This document shows positions 17,026 through 25,293 of a stretch of 48,922 nucleotides of DNA, piece after piece. Made by a program: the position numbers and the translations under genes. The notes under the pieces were generated by a model. It worked only from the letters and a program-made list of their open reading frames with translations. It ran no database searches and was not told where the DNA came from. This stretch comes from Daejeonella rubra (GTDB lineage: Bacteria > Bacteroidota > Bacteroidia > Sphingobacteriales > Sphingobacteriaceae), in NCBI RefSeq assembly GCF_900103545.1, contig NZ_FNHH01000031.1, forward strand, positions 1-48,922, written 5' to 3'. Within the stretch, counting starts at the first letter, position 1. Each line of letters begins with the position of its first letter.

Positions 17026-17403
17026 ATGTCAAAAAAAAGAAAAATCATAAACTGGACATTTGTAGGACTAATGTCCGCGTTATTCATTATGAGTGCAATA
17101 ATGAAACTGATGGCAGGTGCAGATGCCGAAATAGCTGTAAACTTTGTCAAGTGGGGCTTAGAAGGCAAACTGATGTTAATAGGAATGGGCGAACTCATTG
17201 CAGCAATTTTGTTTCTAATTCCCCGAACATCATCATTGGGAGTTCTGTTGCTCTCAGCTCATTTGGGAGGTGCAATAGCCACACACATGGAGCATGGAGA
17301 AATGTTTATTCCTCAAGCAGTAATGTTGTTATTGGTTTGGGTTGCCAACTATTTGCGTAATCCCGAAATGCTGTCAAGTTTCTTTCAAAAAGATACAAAC
17401 TAA
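17026..17403 (+). CDS. DoxX-like membrane protein (125 aa)
   Basis: Four hydrophobic helices in a short chain: WTFVGLMSALFIMSAIMKLMAG, LMLIGMGELIAAILFLIP, LGVLLLSAHLGGAIATHM, and AVMLLLVWVANYL. The spacing and the SAxMKL and GxxELxxAxLFLxPRTxxLG motifs are those of the DoxX/DoxX-like family, often encoded next to redox or stress genes in Bacteroidota. It ends 3 bp before the thioesterase gene, so the two are co-transcribed. The biochemical role of this subgroup is not settled. Confidence 0.85.
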   Translation: MSKKRKIINWTFVGLMSALFIMSAIMKLMAGADAEIAVNFVKWGLEGKLMLIGMGELIAAILFLIPRTSSLGVLLLSAHLGGAIATHMEHGEMFIPQAVMLLLVWVANYLRNPEMLSSFFQKDTN

Positions 17404-17406
17404 TTT

Positions 17407-17856
17407 ATGGATTTTTCTTTCAAAAACATAGAAGAGAAGCACAACCTGATAAAACAGGGGATTGAGAATTTGATGCCTGCCAATAGATTTTTTGGTATAA
17501 AAATTATTGAAATTCAACCAGGTTACGTTCTGCTGCATGTACCGTTTAAAGAAGAGTTTATCGGCGATTTTGTGCAGGGCAGATGGCATGGAGGCATTTT
17601 AGCATCCATTGCTGATACTGCAGGAGGTATTGCCGGTGTAACGGTATTAAATTATGCTGACGACAGACTAAATACCATTGATATGCGAATAGACTATTTG
17701 CATGCAGCAATTAAAGCCGATATTTATGCAAAAGCCAAAATCATTAAAAACGGAAAAACAATTATCAAAGCAGATGTAGAGTTGTTTCAAAATGACAAGG
17801 AAGAGCCGGTAGCCCTTGCAAGGTGTGTGTATAGTGTGCTTAGAAGTGAAACTTAA
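17407..17856 (+). CDS. PaaI-type hotdog-fold thioesterase (149 aa)
   Basis: Single hotdog domain: FFGIKIIEIQPGYVLLHVPFKEEF, then RWHGGILASIADTAGGIAGVTVL, which is the helix with the conserved HGG(I/A)xxxxxDxxxG signature of PaaI/YdiI acyl-CoA thioesterases, and TIDMRIDYLHAAI. The Asp in IADTAGG is the expected general base. It hydrolyses acyl-CoA thioesters; the substrate is not readable. It starts 3 bp after the DoxX-like gene and is the last intact gene of the 12.9 kb insert. Confidence 0.9.
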   Translation: MDFSFKNIEEKHNLIKQGIENLMPANRFFGIKIIEIQPGYVLLHVPFKEEFIGDFVQGRWHGGILASIADTAGGIAGVTVLNYADDRLNTIDMRIDYLHAAIKADIYAKAKIIKNGKTIIKADVELFQNDKEEPVALARCVYSVLRSET

Positions 17857-17869
17857 TTATTTCAATCAG

Positions 17870-18070
17870 ATGAACTGTCCACCAGAAGATTGTGGAGGAG
17901 TATGGGGCTACTCAAATATATTGGAAATATTAAAACAACCAGGCCATGAAGAATATGACAGCTATATTGAGTGGTTGGGAGGAGTATTTGACCCTGAACA
18001 TTTTGATAAAGATGAAGTGAATGAAATGTTGAGGACTAAAGATTACGGATGTATAGAATTGGATGATTAA
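17870..18070 (+). pseudogene. Plasmid pRiA4b ORF-3-like protein, C-terminal fragment
   Basis: The residues NCPPEDCGGVWGYSNILEIL followed by HEEYDSYIEWLGGVFDPEHFDKDEVNEML are the conserved C-terminal block of pRiA4b ORF-3-like proteins. The matching N-terminal block is at 4725-5006. Homology starts at about 17873 right after PaaI-side sequence, so the join is close to 17865-17873. An in-frame ATG at 17816 lies inside the thioesterase gene and has no homology, so the fragment is unlikely to be a separate gene. Confidence 0.8.
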
Positions 18071-18090
18071 AACAATAAAAACAACTTCTT

Positions 18091-18192
18091 AGTAAGCAAG
18101 ATATTCAGGAATTACTTGCTAGTGATCTTGGATCAGAAAGTAGCACCAGAGAGACTTCCAAATCTCAATCAAGTACAGGGGGGAGATTATGA
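18091..18192 (+). pseudogene. Second copy of the coupling-protein 3' end (34 codons)
   Basis: In one frame, 18091-18192 reads SKQDIQELLASDLGS...GGRL followed by TGA. This is homologous to the last codons of the truncated coupling-protein gene (KQDIQELLVSELGS...MRL, ending at 4558). DNA similarity is clear in the first 45 bases but diverged. It is too short to be a gene and is a scar. In ICEs of this type the coupling-protein gene normally precedes rteC, so this copy may be the original chromosomal end and the one at 3881-4558 the incoming end. Confidence 0.75.
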
Positions 18193-18404
18193 GAGGTATT
18201 CAATTGTAATTATTCACTCAGCAGGATATTTGTTCCATTGTAATTACAAATTTCTACTAAATCAGGCTCTAAAATAATGTGGTTTTCCCATCCTCATTCG
18301 ATAACTCATTGAGATTTAATATGCTATGGTATCATTTTTGCACCTATTATCGCTCGCATCAAAAAACTACCTGGAATTAATATTATCATCTCAAATTCAA
18401 ATCT

Positions 18405-18986
18405 ATGATAAAGGCAGCATATAGCGACAAGAATCTGGTTGTGGACATACTTACTGATTCCTTTGAAACCAACCAAAGTGTCAATTATATAGTTAAGCAG
18501 GATAAAAAGAGGGTAAACAGGATTAGATCGTTGATGGATTATTCTTTTGAAGTCTGTTATTCATTTGGAGAAGTTTTTTTGTCTGATGATAAGAAAGCAT
18601 GTGCGTTAATCCTGTTTCCGGATAAAAAGAAGACAACGCTCAAGTCCATATTACTGGATGTAAAATTGATTCTTTCGTGTGTAGGTTTAAGTAATATTAT
18701 AAAGGCTCTTAACAGAGAATCAAAGATTAAGGCGATTCAGCCAAAGGAATTGATGTATTATCTATGGTTTATAGGAGTTGACCCGAAGCATCAAAATTTA
18801 GGAATTGGGACTGAGCTTCTTGATGATGTAATTAAAGATAGTAACCTGAAGGAAAGACCAATCTATTTGGAAACCTCAACATTGAAGAATCTGCCCTGGT
18901 ATAAGAAGTTTGGTTTTGATATATATAATGAACTTGATTTAAGTTATAAATTATTTTTCCTTAAAAAAGAGGCAGGTATAACCTAG
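18405..18986 (+). CDS. GNAT-family N-acetyltransferase (193 aa)
   Basis: Acetyl-CoA-dependent acetyltransferase fold. Motif A is YYLWFIGVDPKHQNLGIGTELLDDVI, with the acetyl-CoA pyrophosphate loop Q-N-L-G-I-G. Motif B is PIYLETSTLKNLPWYKKFGFDIY (the YxKxGF element). The N-terminal 100 residues hold the variable acceptor-binding part. The acceptor is unknown. It ends 4 bp before the membrane LuxR gene, so the two form an operon. It may modify a metabolite sensed by that regulator, but that is conjecture. Confidence 0.88.
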   Translation: MIKAAYSDKNLVVDILTDSFETNQSVNYIVKQDKKRVNRIRSLMDYSFEVCYSFGEVFLSDDKKACALILFPDKKKTTLKSILLDVKLILSCVGLSNIIKALNRESKIKAIQPKELMYYLWFIGVDPKHQNLGIGTELLDDVIKDSNLKERPIYLETSTLKNLPWYKKFGFDIYNELDLSYKLFFLKKEAGIT

Positions 18987-18990
18987 GCTT

Positions 18991-19932
18991 ATGTTGGTTT
19001 TTGGAACAGAAATGCATATTGTGACATTCAATTTCATTGCGCTGGAAATTGCGATGGTTTTCTATCAGCTTATTTACACTTTATCGAGGCCTGAGGACAA
19101 AAATAGGATGTGGTATATGATCCTCTTGTTTTTACTTATTGTATATAATATCACTGGAGGGCTTTTTCCTGATCCGCAGATCAATATCCCAATAGTTACC
19201 CAAAACATTATTGCTTATGGGAGCGGCTTTTTAATGGCTGCCTATTTCCCATATTATTTTTATAAAGGTTTTGACTTGCCGAGATTGCGATTTCAAGCCA
19301 TCTATGGAGTTCTGTTATTCCTGATTGTTCCCTATCTGATCTTTTTTGTCATTGGATACTCCATCAATAAAAATCTGGACCTCGCAATAGAATATGGCAT
19401 TATTATACCTTTCTTTTATTCGATAATTTTGCTTTTGGCAATTTTACGGGCCATCAGAATAAAATATCAGGAGCATAGTACCAGAACTAATTTCATGGAA
19501 ATGGTAGCTGTATATTGCGCAGTAGTACCCTGGTCTGCTTTAACAGTCTTTGCTTATTTCCATGTCGGACAATTGATTGAGGTAATTTTTACAAATGGAG
19601 GTTTTTTGGTGATCACTATCATTTTTATTTCCAAATCCATAACCCAAGCAAAAATTGAATATGAGCAGTTAATGGAACTGACAATTAATGGTACCCAACC
19701 TTCTTCATTTCAAGATAATTACCAGCATTATCAATTAACTAATCGTGAAATTGAAATCGTGCAGTTCATCCGACAAGGGTTTAAATATAAATTAATCGGG
19801 GAAACCTTATTTATATCAGAAAGAACTGTAACTAAACATGTCCAGAATATATTCGAAAAGACGAATGTTTTTAATAGAGTAGAACTTCTTCATAAATTGG
19901 AGCAACAACCCCCTTTAAATGCTTCAATTTAA
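18991..19932 (+). CDS. Membrane-bound LuxR-type transcription factor (313 aa)
   Basis: The N-terminal 210 residues carry about seven hydrophobic helices (for example FIALEIAMVFYQLIY, MILLFLLIVYNITGGLF, IIAYGSGFLMAAYF, VLLFLIVPYLIFFVIGY, IIPFFYSIILLLAIL, MVAVYCAVVPWSAL, FLVITIIFIS). The C-terminal 65 residues are a LuxR/FixJ HTH: LTNREIEIVQFIRQGFKYKLIG, ISERTVTKHVQNIFEKTNV. It looks like a one-component receptor whose membrane part senses a signal and whose HTH acts from the membrane. Length and layout fit Bacteroidota 7TM-LuxR proteins. It is translated right after the GNAT gene and lies between the coupling-protein scar and rteC. Confidence 0.85.
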   Translation: MLVFGTEMHIVTFNFIALEIAMVFYQLIYTLSRPEDKNRMWYMILLFLLIVYNITGGLFPDPQINIPIVTQNIIAYGSGFLMAAYFPYYFYKGFDLPRLRFQAIYGVLLFLIVPYLIFFVIGYSINKNLDLAIEYGIIIPFFYSIILLLAILRAIRIKYQEHSTRTNFMEMVAVYCAVVPWSALTVFAYFHVGQLIEVIFTNGGFLVITIIFISKSITQAKIEYEQLMELTINGTQPSSFQDNYQHYQLTNREIEIVQFIRQGFKYKLIGETLFISERTVTKHVQNIFEKTNVFNRVELLHKLEQQPPLNASI

Positions 19933-20173
19933 TAAATTCCTTTCTTTAGGGGTATAAATACGTCTTTTTACGTATTGAAATACTATAAATCACGTATTCT
20001 TTCGCGTTGCAAAAAACCTCAATTTCGGTTTGTGCAATTATATTTAGGCATAATCTAAAGTCATTAGCTTTAAAAAAGACAACATATGGTAAAACAGATA
20101 CTCAATTTCTGCTAAAGTGTAACAAGTATAGCCTTTAACAGGCCGAGCAGAAATATTAGTAAAACTAAAACCT

Positions 20174-21031
20174 ATGAAGTCATTTACTGAACGCTTATAC
20201 CAGGCACTGGAAAATCAATTAAATGGGGTTTCCCTAAATCAAGGATCGGAATGTGATCAATTAAAAGCCGCGATTAAACTTTGCAAGAAAGCAATGTCTA
20301 AGCTGAGAAATTACGTTTCGAGCTATTTAATTGAAAACATTGAGGACGAGGTTTATTTTTTCAGACAAATGAAACCCCCATTTTACAGCAAACTCATCTA
20401 CTATATCAGCATTTATAACTTCCAGATTAAGAAGCCAACCGGAAGTGATGATACTGTTAAGGAGTATATTAATTCTGAATTAGCTGATTTAAAACGCTTC
20501 TTCGATCATAATCAGGCATTTTATCAATATTACCGTTCCGGTGGTAATGAGCTGGATCACCTATATTTCACAAGGGGCGGTTTTGATGTTTATGCCGAGT
20601 TGGAGGACTTTCAGGGCGATGAAATGTTTTCAACCAGTCATGATTATAAACTCTCAAAAATCATTGCCAACGAGAAATTTCAGGAATACCTTAATGTACA
20701 ACTTGGCAGACTTGATAGAGACGCTGCACCTGTCAATGAAGCACAAATTGTTTGGACCAGTAATCAGACAGACCTTGTTGAACTGATTTACGCCCTTGTA
20801 GAAGCCGGAGCATTTAATAATGGTAATATAGATATTAAGAACCTGGTTATGTATTTTCAGAATGTCTTCCAAATTGATCTAAACCATTATTATCATAAAT
20901 ACACCGACATAACCAACAGAAAAAAGGAACGTACCGTGTTCATTGATAAACTGAAAAATAGCCTGCTGCGAAGAATGGATGACAAATTCGAATTAAAAGA
21001 GCCCAGACAGCGTAGAATTGGGTTTAATTAA
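20174..21031 (+). CDS. rteC: RteC-like ICE regulator (285 aa)
   Basis: RteC-domain protein: LKAAIKLCKKAMSKLRNYV, EVYFFRQMKPPFYSKLIYYISIYN, FFDHNQAFYQYYRSGGNELDHLYFTRG, and the C-terminal WTSNQTDLVELIYALVEAGAFN...VMYFQNVFQIDL typical of RteC of CTnDOT-type elements. In CTnDOT, RteC activates excision genes. Here it sits directly before the transfer operon, as in other sphingobacterial ICEs, and probably controls element transfer. The 240-bp upstream gap has repeated ACGTATT words (19960-20000) and a TATATTTA-like -7, plausible control sites. Confidence 0.9.
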   Translation: MKSFTERLYQALENQLNGVSLNQGSECDQLKAAIKLCKKAMSKLRNYVSSYLIENIEDEVYFFRQMKPPFYSKLIYYISIYNFQIKKPTGSDDTVKEYINSELADLKRFFDHNQAFYQYYRSGGNELDHLYFTRGGFDVYAELEDFQGDEMFSTSHDYKLSKIIANEKFQEYLNVQLGRLDRDAAPVNEAQIVWTSNQTDLVELIYALVEAGAFNNGNIDIKNLVMYFQNVFQIDLNHYYHKYTDITNRKKERTVFIDKLKNSLLRRMDDKFELKEPRQRRIGFN

Positions 21032-21147
21032 CAGAGGCTATAAATAAAACACCTACCTCATGTATAAGGTGTGAATTCTAGATTTCCAGTAACCCCACAT
21101 TTGCCTTCACTTACAGCAATAAAGCAGTAAGATTTAAATGAAGGAAT

Positions 21148-21411
21148 ATGTTAACATCCATCAACTGGCAGCAGTATCTGCTGATCATCGCTACCATGGG
21201 AATAGTATATTATGCGATAATTCTGTTCTTCTATTATCGTATTGAGCTGATTGCACTTTTTCATCGCAGCACCAGTCAGCAAACTACCCCTGAACCATCA
21301 CACTTGAATCAACATCCCATCCTTGGGGATATTAACCAGGAATCAACCCCACCCCTACTCTTATCTGAAGATCTGCGGTTCAGTGATGCTACTGAGGAAA
21401 ATGAAAACTAA
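21148..21411 (+). CDS. Small single-pass membrane protein (87 aa)
   Basis: Not recognised by family. One transmembrane helix at residues about 9-28 (YLLIIATMGIVYYAIILFFYY), followed by a polar, Pro/Gln/Ser-rich tail. Proteins like this commonly precede the TraE gene in Bacteroidota transfer operons, and it ends 10 bp before traE, so it is probably part of the conjugation operon. The role is unknown. Confidence 0.7.
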   Translation: MLTSINWQQYLLIIATMGIVYYAIILFFYYRIELIALFHRSTSQQTTPEPSHLNQHPILGDINQESTPPLLLSEDLRFSDATEENEN

Positions 21412-21421
21412 AGCAAATTGT

Positions 21422-21757
21422 ATGAAAACTATATCAAATTTTGTCAGGCTACATAGCAGGTCATTGGCCACTCTAGCTTCAATTGTAGCGATGTTGCTTA
21501 TAACCGTAACTCTTTACGCACAAGACGGCAATGCCGGAATCAATGAAGCGACCAATAAAGTAAAAGGCTACTTCCAGACAGGCACTAACCTGATGTATGC
21601 TATAGGCGCCGTTAGTGGTTTGGTGGGAGCCATAAAAGTCTATCAGAAGTGGAACAGCGGCGACCATGATACAGGCAAGGTTGCATCTGCATGGTTTGGA
21701 AGTTGTGTCTTCCTGGTCATTGTAGCAACCGTATTGGAGTCATTTTTCGGGATTTAG
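21422..21757 (+). CDS. traE: TraE-type conjugation protein (DUF4134, VirB2-like, 111 aa)
   Basis: Short hydrophobic protein with a signal segment (LATLASIVAMLLITVTLYAQ), then GNAGINEATNKVKGYFQTGTNLMYAIGAVSGLVGAIKVYQKWNSGD, and a last helix FGSCVFLVIVATVLESFFG. This is the DUF4134/TraE pattern, considered the pilin-like (VirB2) subunit of the Bacteroidetes mating system. The frame is open from 21323, but the Met at 21422 gives the normal signal peptide and length, while the extension is a shadow of the gene before. Its stop is followed by traF within 1 bp. Confidence 0.9.
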   Translation: MKTISNFVRLHSRSLATLASIVAMLLITVTLYAQDGNAGINEATNKVKGYFQTGTNLMYAIGAVSGLVGAIKVYQKWNSGDHDTGKVASAWFGSCVFLVIVATVLESFFGI

Positions 21758-21758
21758 G

Positions 21759-22076
21759 ATGGCCAGCGTGTATCACATTAACAAGGGTATCAACAAGCCG
21801 ATTGAATTCAAAGGACTGAAAGCTCAATACATTGCTTATCTGGCAGGTGGCCTGGTGTTGTTACTGATACTTTTCGCATCCATGTACATTATCGGGATTA
21901 ACCTGTTTATCTGCCTGTTTATAATTGTAGCTGCCGGAACTGCCTTGTTTATGATCGTGTATTATCTGAACAACAAGTATGGTCAATATGGTCTATTGAA
22001 AAAGGCAGCTAAACGGTACATCCCCCACTCTATAAAATTCCGGTCCAGAAAAATATTCATTCACTTAAAAAAATAG
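21759..22076 (+). CDS. traF: TraF-type conjugation protein (DUF4133, VirB3-like, 105 aa)
   Basis: The N terminus YHINKGINKPIEFKGLKAQYI is the DUF4133 signature. Two adjacent hydrophobic helices follow (YLAGGLVLLLILFASMYI and LFICLFIIVAAGTALFMIVYYL), then a basic tail. It corresponds to VirB3, an inner-membrane component next to the VirB4 ATPase. It lies 1 bp after traE and 8 bp before traG. Confidence 0.92.
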   Translation: MASVYHINKGINKPIEFKGLKAQYIAYLAGGLVLLLILFASMYIIGINLFICLFIIVAAGTALFMIVYYLNNKYGQYGLLKKAAKRYIPHSIKFRSRKIFIHLKK

Positions 22077-22080
22077 GAGG
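22075..22080 (+). promoter_or_regulatory. Strong Shine-Dalgarno (AGGAGG) for the VirB4 gene
   Basis: AGGAGG lies 4 bp before the ATG at 22085. Most Bacteroidota genes lack such a site, so it supports the start and is unusual for the host. Confidence 0.6.
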
Positions 22081-22084
22081 AATT

Positions 22085-24580
22085 ATGGCAAATGCAATAG
22101 AAATAGAGAAAATGCTGCCTATTTATAAGGTCGAAAAGAACTCCATTCTTTCGATGTTCGGGGATATAACCATTGCTTATGAAGTAACGCTCCCTGAAAT
22201 ATTTACGCTATCTGATAACGAATATGAAGCCTTTCACCAGGCTTGGATCAAAGCGATCCGGGTACTTCCCCAGCATAGCTGCTTTCATAAACAGGATTGG
22301 TACATAGAAGATACTTATCAGGCTGATTTTAACAGCAAAGCTCAATTAGGTAATTCAGCAACAGGCTTTTTATCAGGGGCCAGCGAGCGCTTCTTTAATG
22401 AAAGACCGTATTTAAAACACCAATGCTATATCTTTTTGACCAAGAAACCACAAGGAAGGCGCACTTCCAGTTCAGCCTATTCAGGCCTGTTCAGAAAATC
22501 AATTGTCCCTCAGCAAGTTTTGAAGCAAGGCTTTATTGATGATTTTGCAGATAAAGCCAATCAGTTTGAAAGAATATTGCAGGACAGCAGCTTTGTAAAA
22601 TTGAAAAGGCTCAGCGAAGACGAGCTTGCCGGAAATCAGCAAAAAACAGGTTTACTGGAGCGTTACTGTTTTCTTTTGGACGAAGCAGAAAGACCTATCC
22701 TCCGGGATATTCAGCTGAAAGATGAACTAAAAATTGGTAACCAATATTGCCAGTTATATAGTCTTTCCGAAACAGAATACCTGCCAGCATTGTGTGGTTC
22801 ACGGATTAATTACGATAAATATAGTACAGATCGTACCAAGTGCAGCACCGGTTTTGCTTCACCCCTTGGACAAATCTTGAACTGCAACCACATCTTTAAT
22901 CAATACATTTTTATTGATGATGCTGCAAAGACCCTGAAGCAACTGGAATCTAAGCGCCTTCGTTTGCAATCGCTTTCTGCTTATTCACGTGAAAATGCAA
23001 TCAGTCGCGATGCCACACATGATTTTCTGAACGAAGCGATCAGTCAGCAGCGGTTACCAGTAAAAGCCCATTTCAACATACTTGCGTGGACAGACAATCC
23101 GGAGCATAAAAAAGAACTGAAAACACTCATATCGTCCGCATTGGCTCAAATGGATGCCAGTCCGAAGCAGGAAACAGATGGCGCACCGCAAATATGGTGG
23201 GCAGGATTGCCGGGAAATGAAGCTGATTTTCCAATGAACGATACCTTCGATACGTTCGCAGAACAAGCCTGCTGCTTCCTGAATCTGGAAACCAGTTACC
23301 GGTCATCTATCAGCCCAATAGGAATCCGTTTGGGCGACCGGTTAACCGGTAAGCCCATTCATGTGGATCTGTCAGACGAACCGATGAAACTGGGGATCTG
23401 TACCAACCGTAATAAATTCATTCTTGGACCTTCTGGTTCTGGAAAATCTTTTTTTACCAATCACATGGTCAGAAGTTATTACGAACAGGGAACCCATATT
23501 TTGCTGGTTGATGTTGGCCACAGTTATAAAGGCTTATGTGAACTGGTTGGCGGTTATTATTTCACTTACGATGAAACTAACCCTATCCGCTTCAATCCTT
23601 TCTATATAAGCAAAGGAGACATACTGGATACCGAAAAAAAGGAAAGTTTGAAAAGTCTGATACTGGCTCTTTGGAAAAAGGAAGATGAAGTCCTGGAAAG
23701 ACCGGAGTATGTTGCTTTATCTATTGCGCTTCAAGGGTATTATGAAAAGCTTTTGCAAAACCCTGATTTGTTCCCCTGTTTCAATACGTTTTATGATTAC
23801 CTGAAAAATGAATTTGCAGCAGAACTCAAAGCAGATAATGTAAAGGAAAAGCATTTTGATCTGGATAATCTGCTTTACGTCTTAAAGCCATTTTATAAGG
23901 ATGGAGAATTTGGCTATTTGCTGAATGCGACAGAAAATCTGGAACTGTTAAATGAACGCTTTATAGTCTTTGAACTGGATAATATTAAAGACCATCCTAT
24001 CCTATTCCCTGTAGTTACGCTCATTATCATGGAAACTTTTATCAGCAAAATGAGGAAATTGAAAGGTATCCGAAAAATGATCCTGATAGAAGAGGCCTGG
24101 AAAGCCATAGCCAAAGAAGGTATGGCAGAATACATCAAATATCTCTTCAAGACAGTCAGAAAGTTTTTTGGTGAAGCTGTAATCGTAACACAAGAAATTG
24201 AAGACATAATCAGCTCGCCCGTAGTGAAGGAAACGATTATCAATAATTCCGATTGCAAAATCCTCTTAGATCAATCAAAATACCAAAACAAGTTCGATGT
24301 TATTCAGGACCTACTGGGGTTAACAGAAAAGGAAAAAGTGCAAATCTTATCTGTCAACAAGGCAAACGATCCCAATCTGAAATATAAAGAAGTATTCATT
24401 AGCCTGGGTGGTCAGTTAAGCAAGGTTTACCGGACTGAAGTAAGTCCCGAGGAGTATCTGGCCTATACCACAGAAGAAACAGAAAAGATAAAAGTCCAAC
24501 AATACACAAAGAAATATGGCAGTATCCAAAATGGCATTGCCATGCTCTCAAGAGAAAATAAGGAATCAATAGTTAAATAA
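22085..24580 (+). CDS. traG: TraG conjugation ATPase (VirB4-like, 831 aa)
   Basis: Cytoplasmic ATPase that powers pilus assembly and substrate transfer. The N-terminal half (residues about 1-430) is the VirB4/CagE interaction region. The C-terminal RecA-like domain has Walker A GPSGSGKS at 448-455 and Walker B MILIEEAW at about 665-672, followed by ITQEIEDIISSPVVKETIINNSD, a conserved VirB4 stretch. Length is normal for Bacteroidetes TraG. This traG is the VirB4 protein of CTnDOT nomenclature and differs from the VirD4-type coupling protein whose fragments are at 3881 and 18091. It appears intact. Confidence 0.95.
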   Translation: MANAIEIEKMLPIYKVEKNSILSMFGDITIAYEVTLPEIFTLSDNEYEAFHQAWIKAIRVLPQHSCFHKQDWYIEDTYQADFNSKAQLGNSATGFLSGASERFFNERPYLKHQCYIFLTKKPQGRRTSSSAYSGLFRKSIVPQQVLKQGFIDDFADKANQFERILQDSSFVKLKRLSEDELAGNQQKTGLLERYCFLLDEAERPILRDIQLKDELKIGNQYCQLYSLSETEYLPALCGSRINYDKYSTDRTKCSTGFASPLGQILNCNHIFNQYIFIDDAAKTLKQLESKRLRLQSLSAYSRENAISRDATHDFLNEAISQQRLPVKAHFNILAWTDNPEHKKELKTLISSALAQMDASPKQETDGAPQIWWAGLPGNEADFPMNDTFDTFAEQACCFLNLETSYRSSISPIGIRLGDRLTGKPIHVDLSDEPMKLGICTNRNKFILGPSGSGKSFFTNHMVRSYYEQGTHILLVDVGHSYKGLCELVGGYYFTYDETNPIRFNPFYISKGDILDTEKKESLKSLILALWKKEDEVLERPEYVALSIALQGYYEKLLQNPDLFPCFNTFYDYLKNEFAAELKADNVKEKHFDLDNLLYVLKPFYKDGEFGYLLNATENLELLNERFIVFELDNIKDHPILFPVVTLIIMETFISKMRKLKGIRKMILIEEAWKAIAKEGMAEYIKYLFKTVRKFFGEAVIVTQEIEDIISSPVVKETIINNSDCKILLDQSKYQNKFDVIQDLLGLTEKEKVQILSVNKANDPNLKYKEVFISLGGQLSKVYRTEVSPEEYLAYTTEETEKIKVQQYTKKYGSIQNGIAMLSRENKESIVK

Positions 24581-24599
24581 CTTAAATGAAAGGAGTGCT

Positions 24600-25292
24600 A
24601 TGAAAAAGTTTATGATTTTAATGCCAACCAGCCTGATTGTGCTGATGGTATCATTACCGCTTGAACATGCTAATGCACAGGTTGCCGTGCTGGAAGTGAT
24701 TAAAGCCGGAGTAAAGAAAGTAATTAAGGCAGTGGACCTGAAGATCCAGCGGATGCAGAACGAAACCATCTGGCTACAAAATGCGCAGAAGGTTATGGAA
24801 AATCAGCTTTCTAAGATAAAGCTTACCGAAATATCGGACTGGACGGAAAAGCAAAAAGAACTATACAGCAAGTATTATTCAGAACTATGGAAGGTTAAAG
24901 CGGCCATTACTTACTATAATCGAATTAAAGAAATCACAACGAAGCAAGTGTTCCTTGTAGAGGAATATAAAAAGGCATGGAACCTGGCCAAACAGGACAA
25001 GAATTTTAAGCCTCAGGAACTGGACTATATGTACAACGTGTATAGCGGGATACTCAAAGAAAGTGCAAAAAACCTCGATGAAATTTTATTGGTAGTTAAT
25101 TCCTTCAGAACGCAGATGAGTGATTCTAAACGGCTGGAAATCATCAATTCAGCTGCTGACCGTATTGATGAAAATTATTCTGACCTAAAGCAATTCAATA
25201 ATCAGAATATTCTGATGAGCGTACAGCGTTCAAAAGGTCAGCAAGAGATTCGGAACGTTCAAAAACTCTACGACCTTCAAACCGCCAATTAA
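24600..25292 (+). CDS. traI: TraI-type periplasmic conjugation protein (DUF4141-like, VirB5-like, 230 aa)
   Basis: Signal peptide at residues about 1-26 (cleavage after HANA-QVA). The mature chain is helical: QRMQNETIWLQNAQKVMENQLSKIKLTEISDWTEKQKELYSKYYSELW is the recognisable block of sphingobacterial TraI/DUF4141 proteins. A role in pilus assembly like VirB5 is inferred from position between the VirB4 and VirB6 homologues. An AAGGAG lies just before the ATG. The next two genes encode shorter secreted helical proteins with similar ends (SDxxRLxxI, LQ/LxLQRSK), so the three may be paralogues. Confidence 0.8.
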   Translation: MKKFMILMPTSLIVLMVSLPLEHANAQVAVLEVIKAGVKKVIKAVDLKIQRMQNETIWLQNAQKVMENQLSKIKLTEISDWTEKQKELYSKYYSELWKVKAAITYYNRIKEITTKQVFLVEEYKKAWNLAKQDKNFKPQELDYMYNVYSGILKESAKNLDEILLVVNSFRTQMSDSKRLEIINSAADRIDENYSDLKQFNNQNILMSVQRSKGQQEIRNVQKLYDLQTAN

Positions 25293-25293
25293 T

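Noticed and set aside
16905..17360. 151-codon ORF overlapping the membrane-protein and DoxX-like genes
   Set aside because: Cys/Asn/Arg-rich shadow frame of two well-supported genes.
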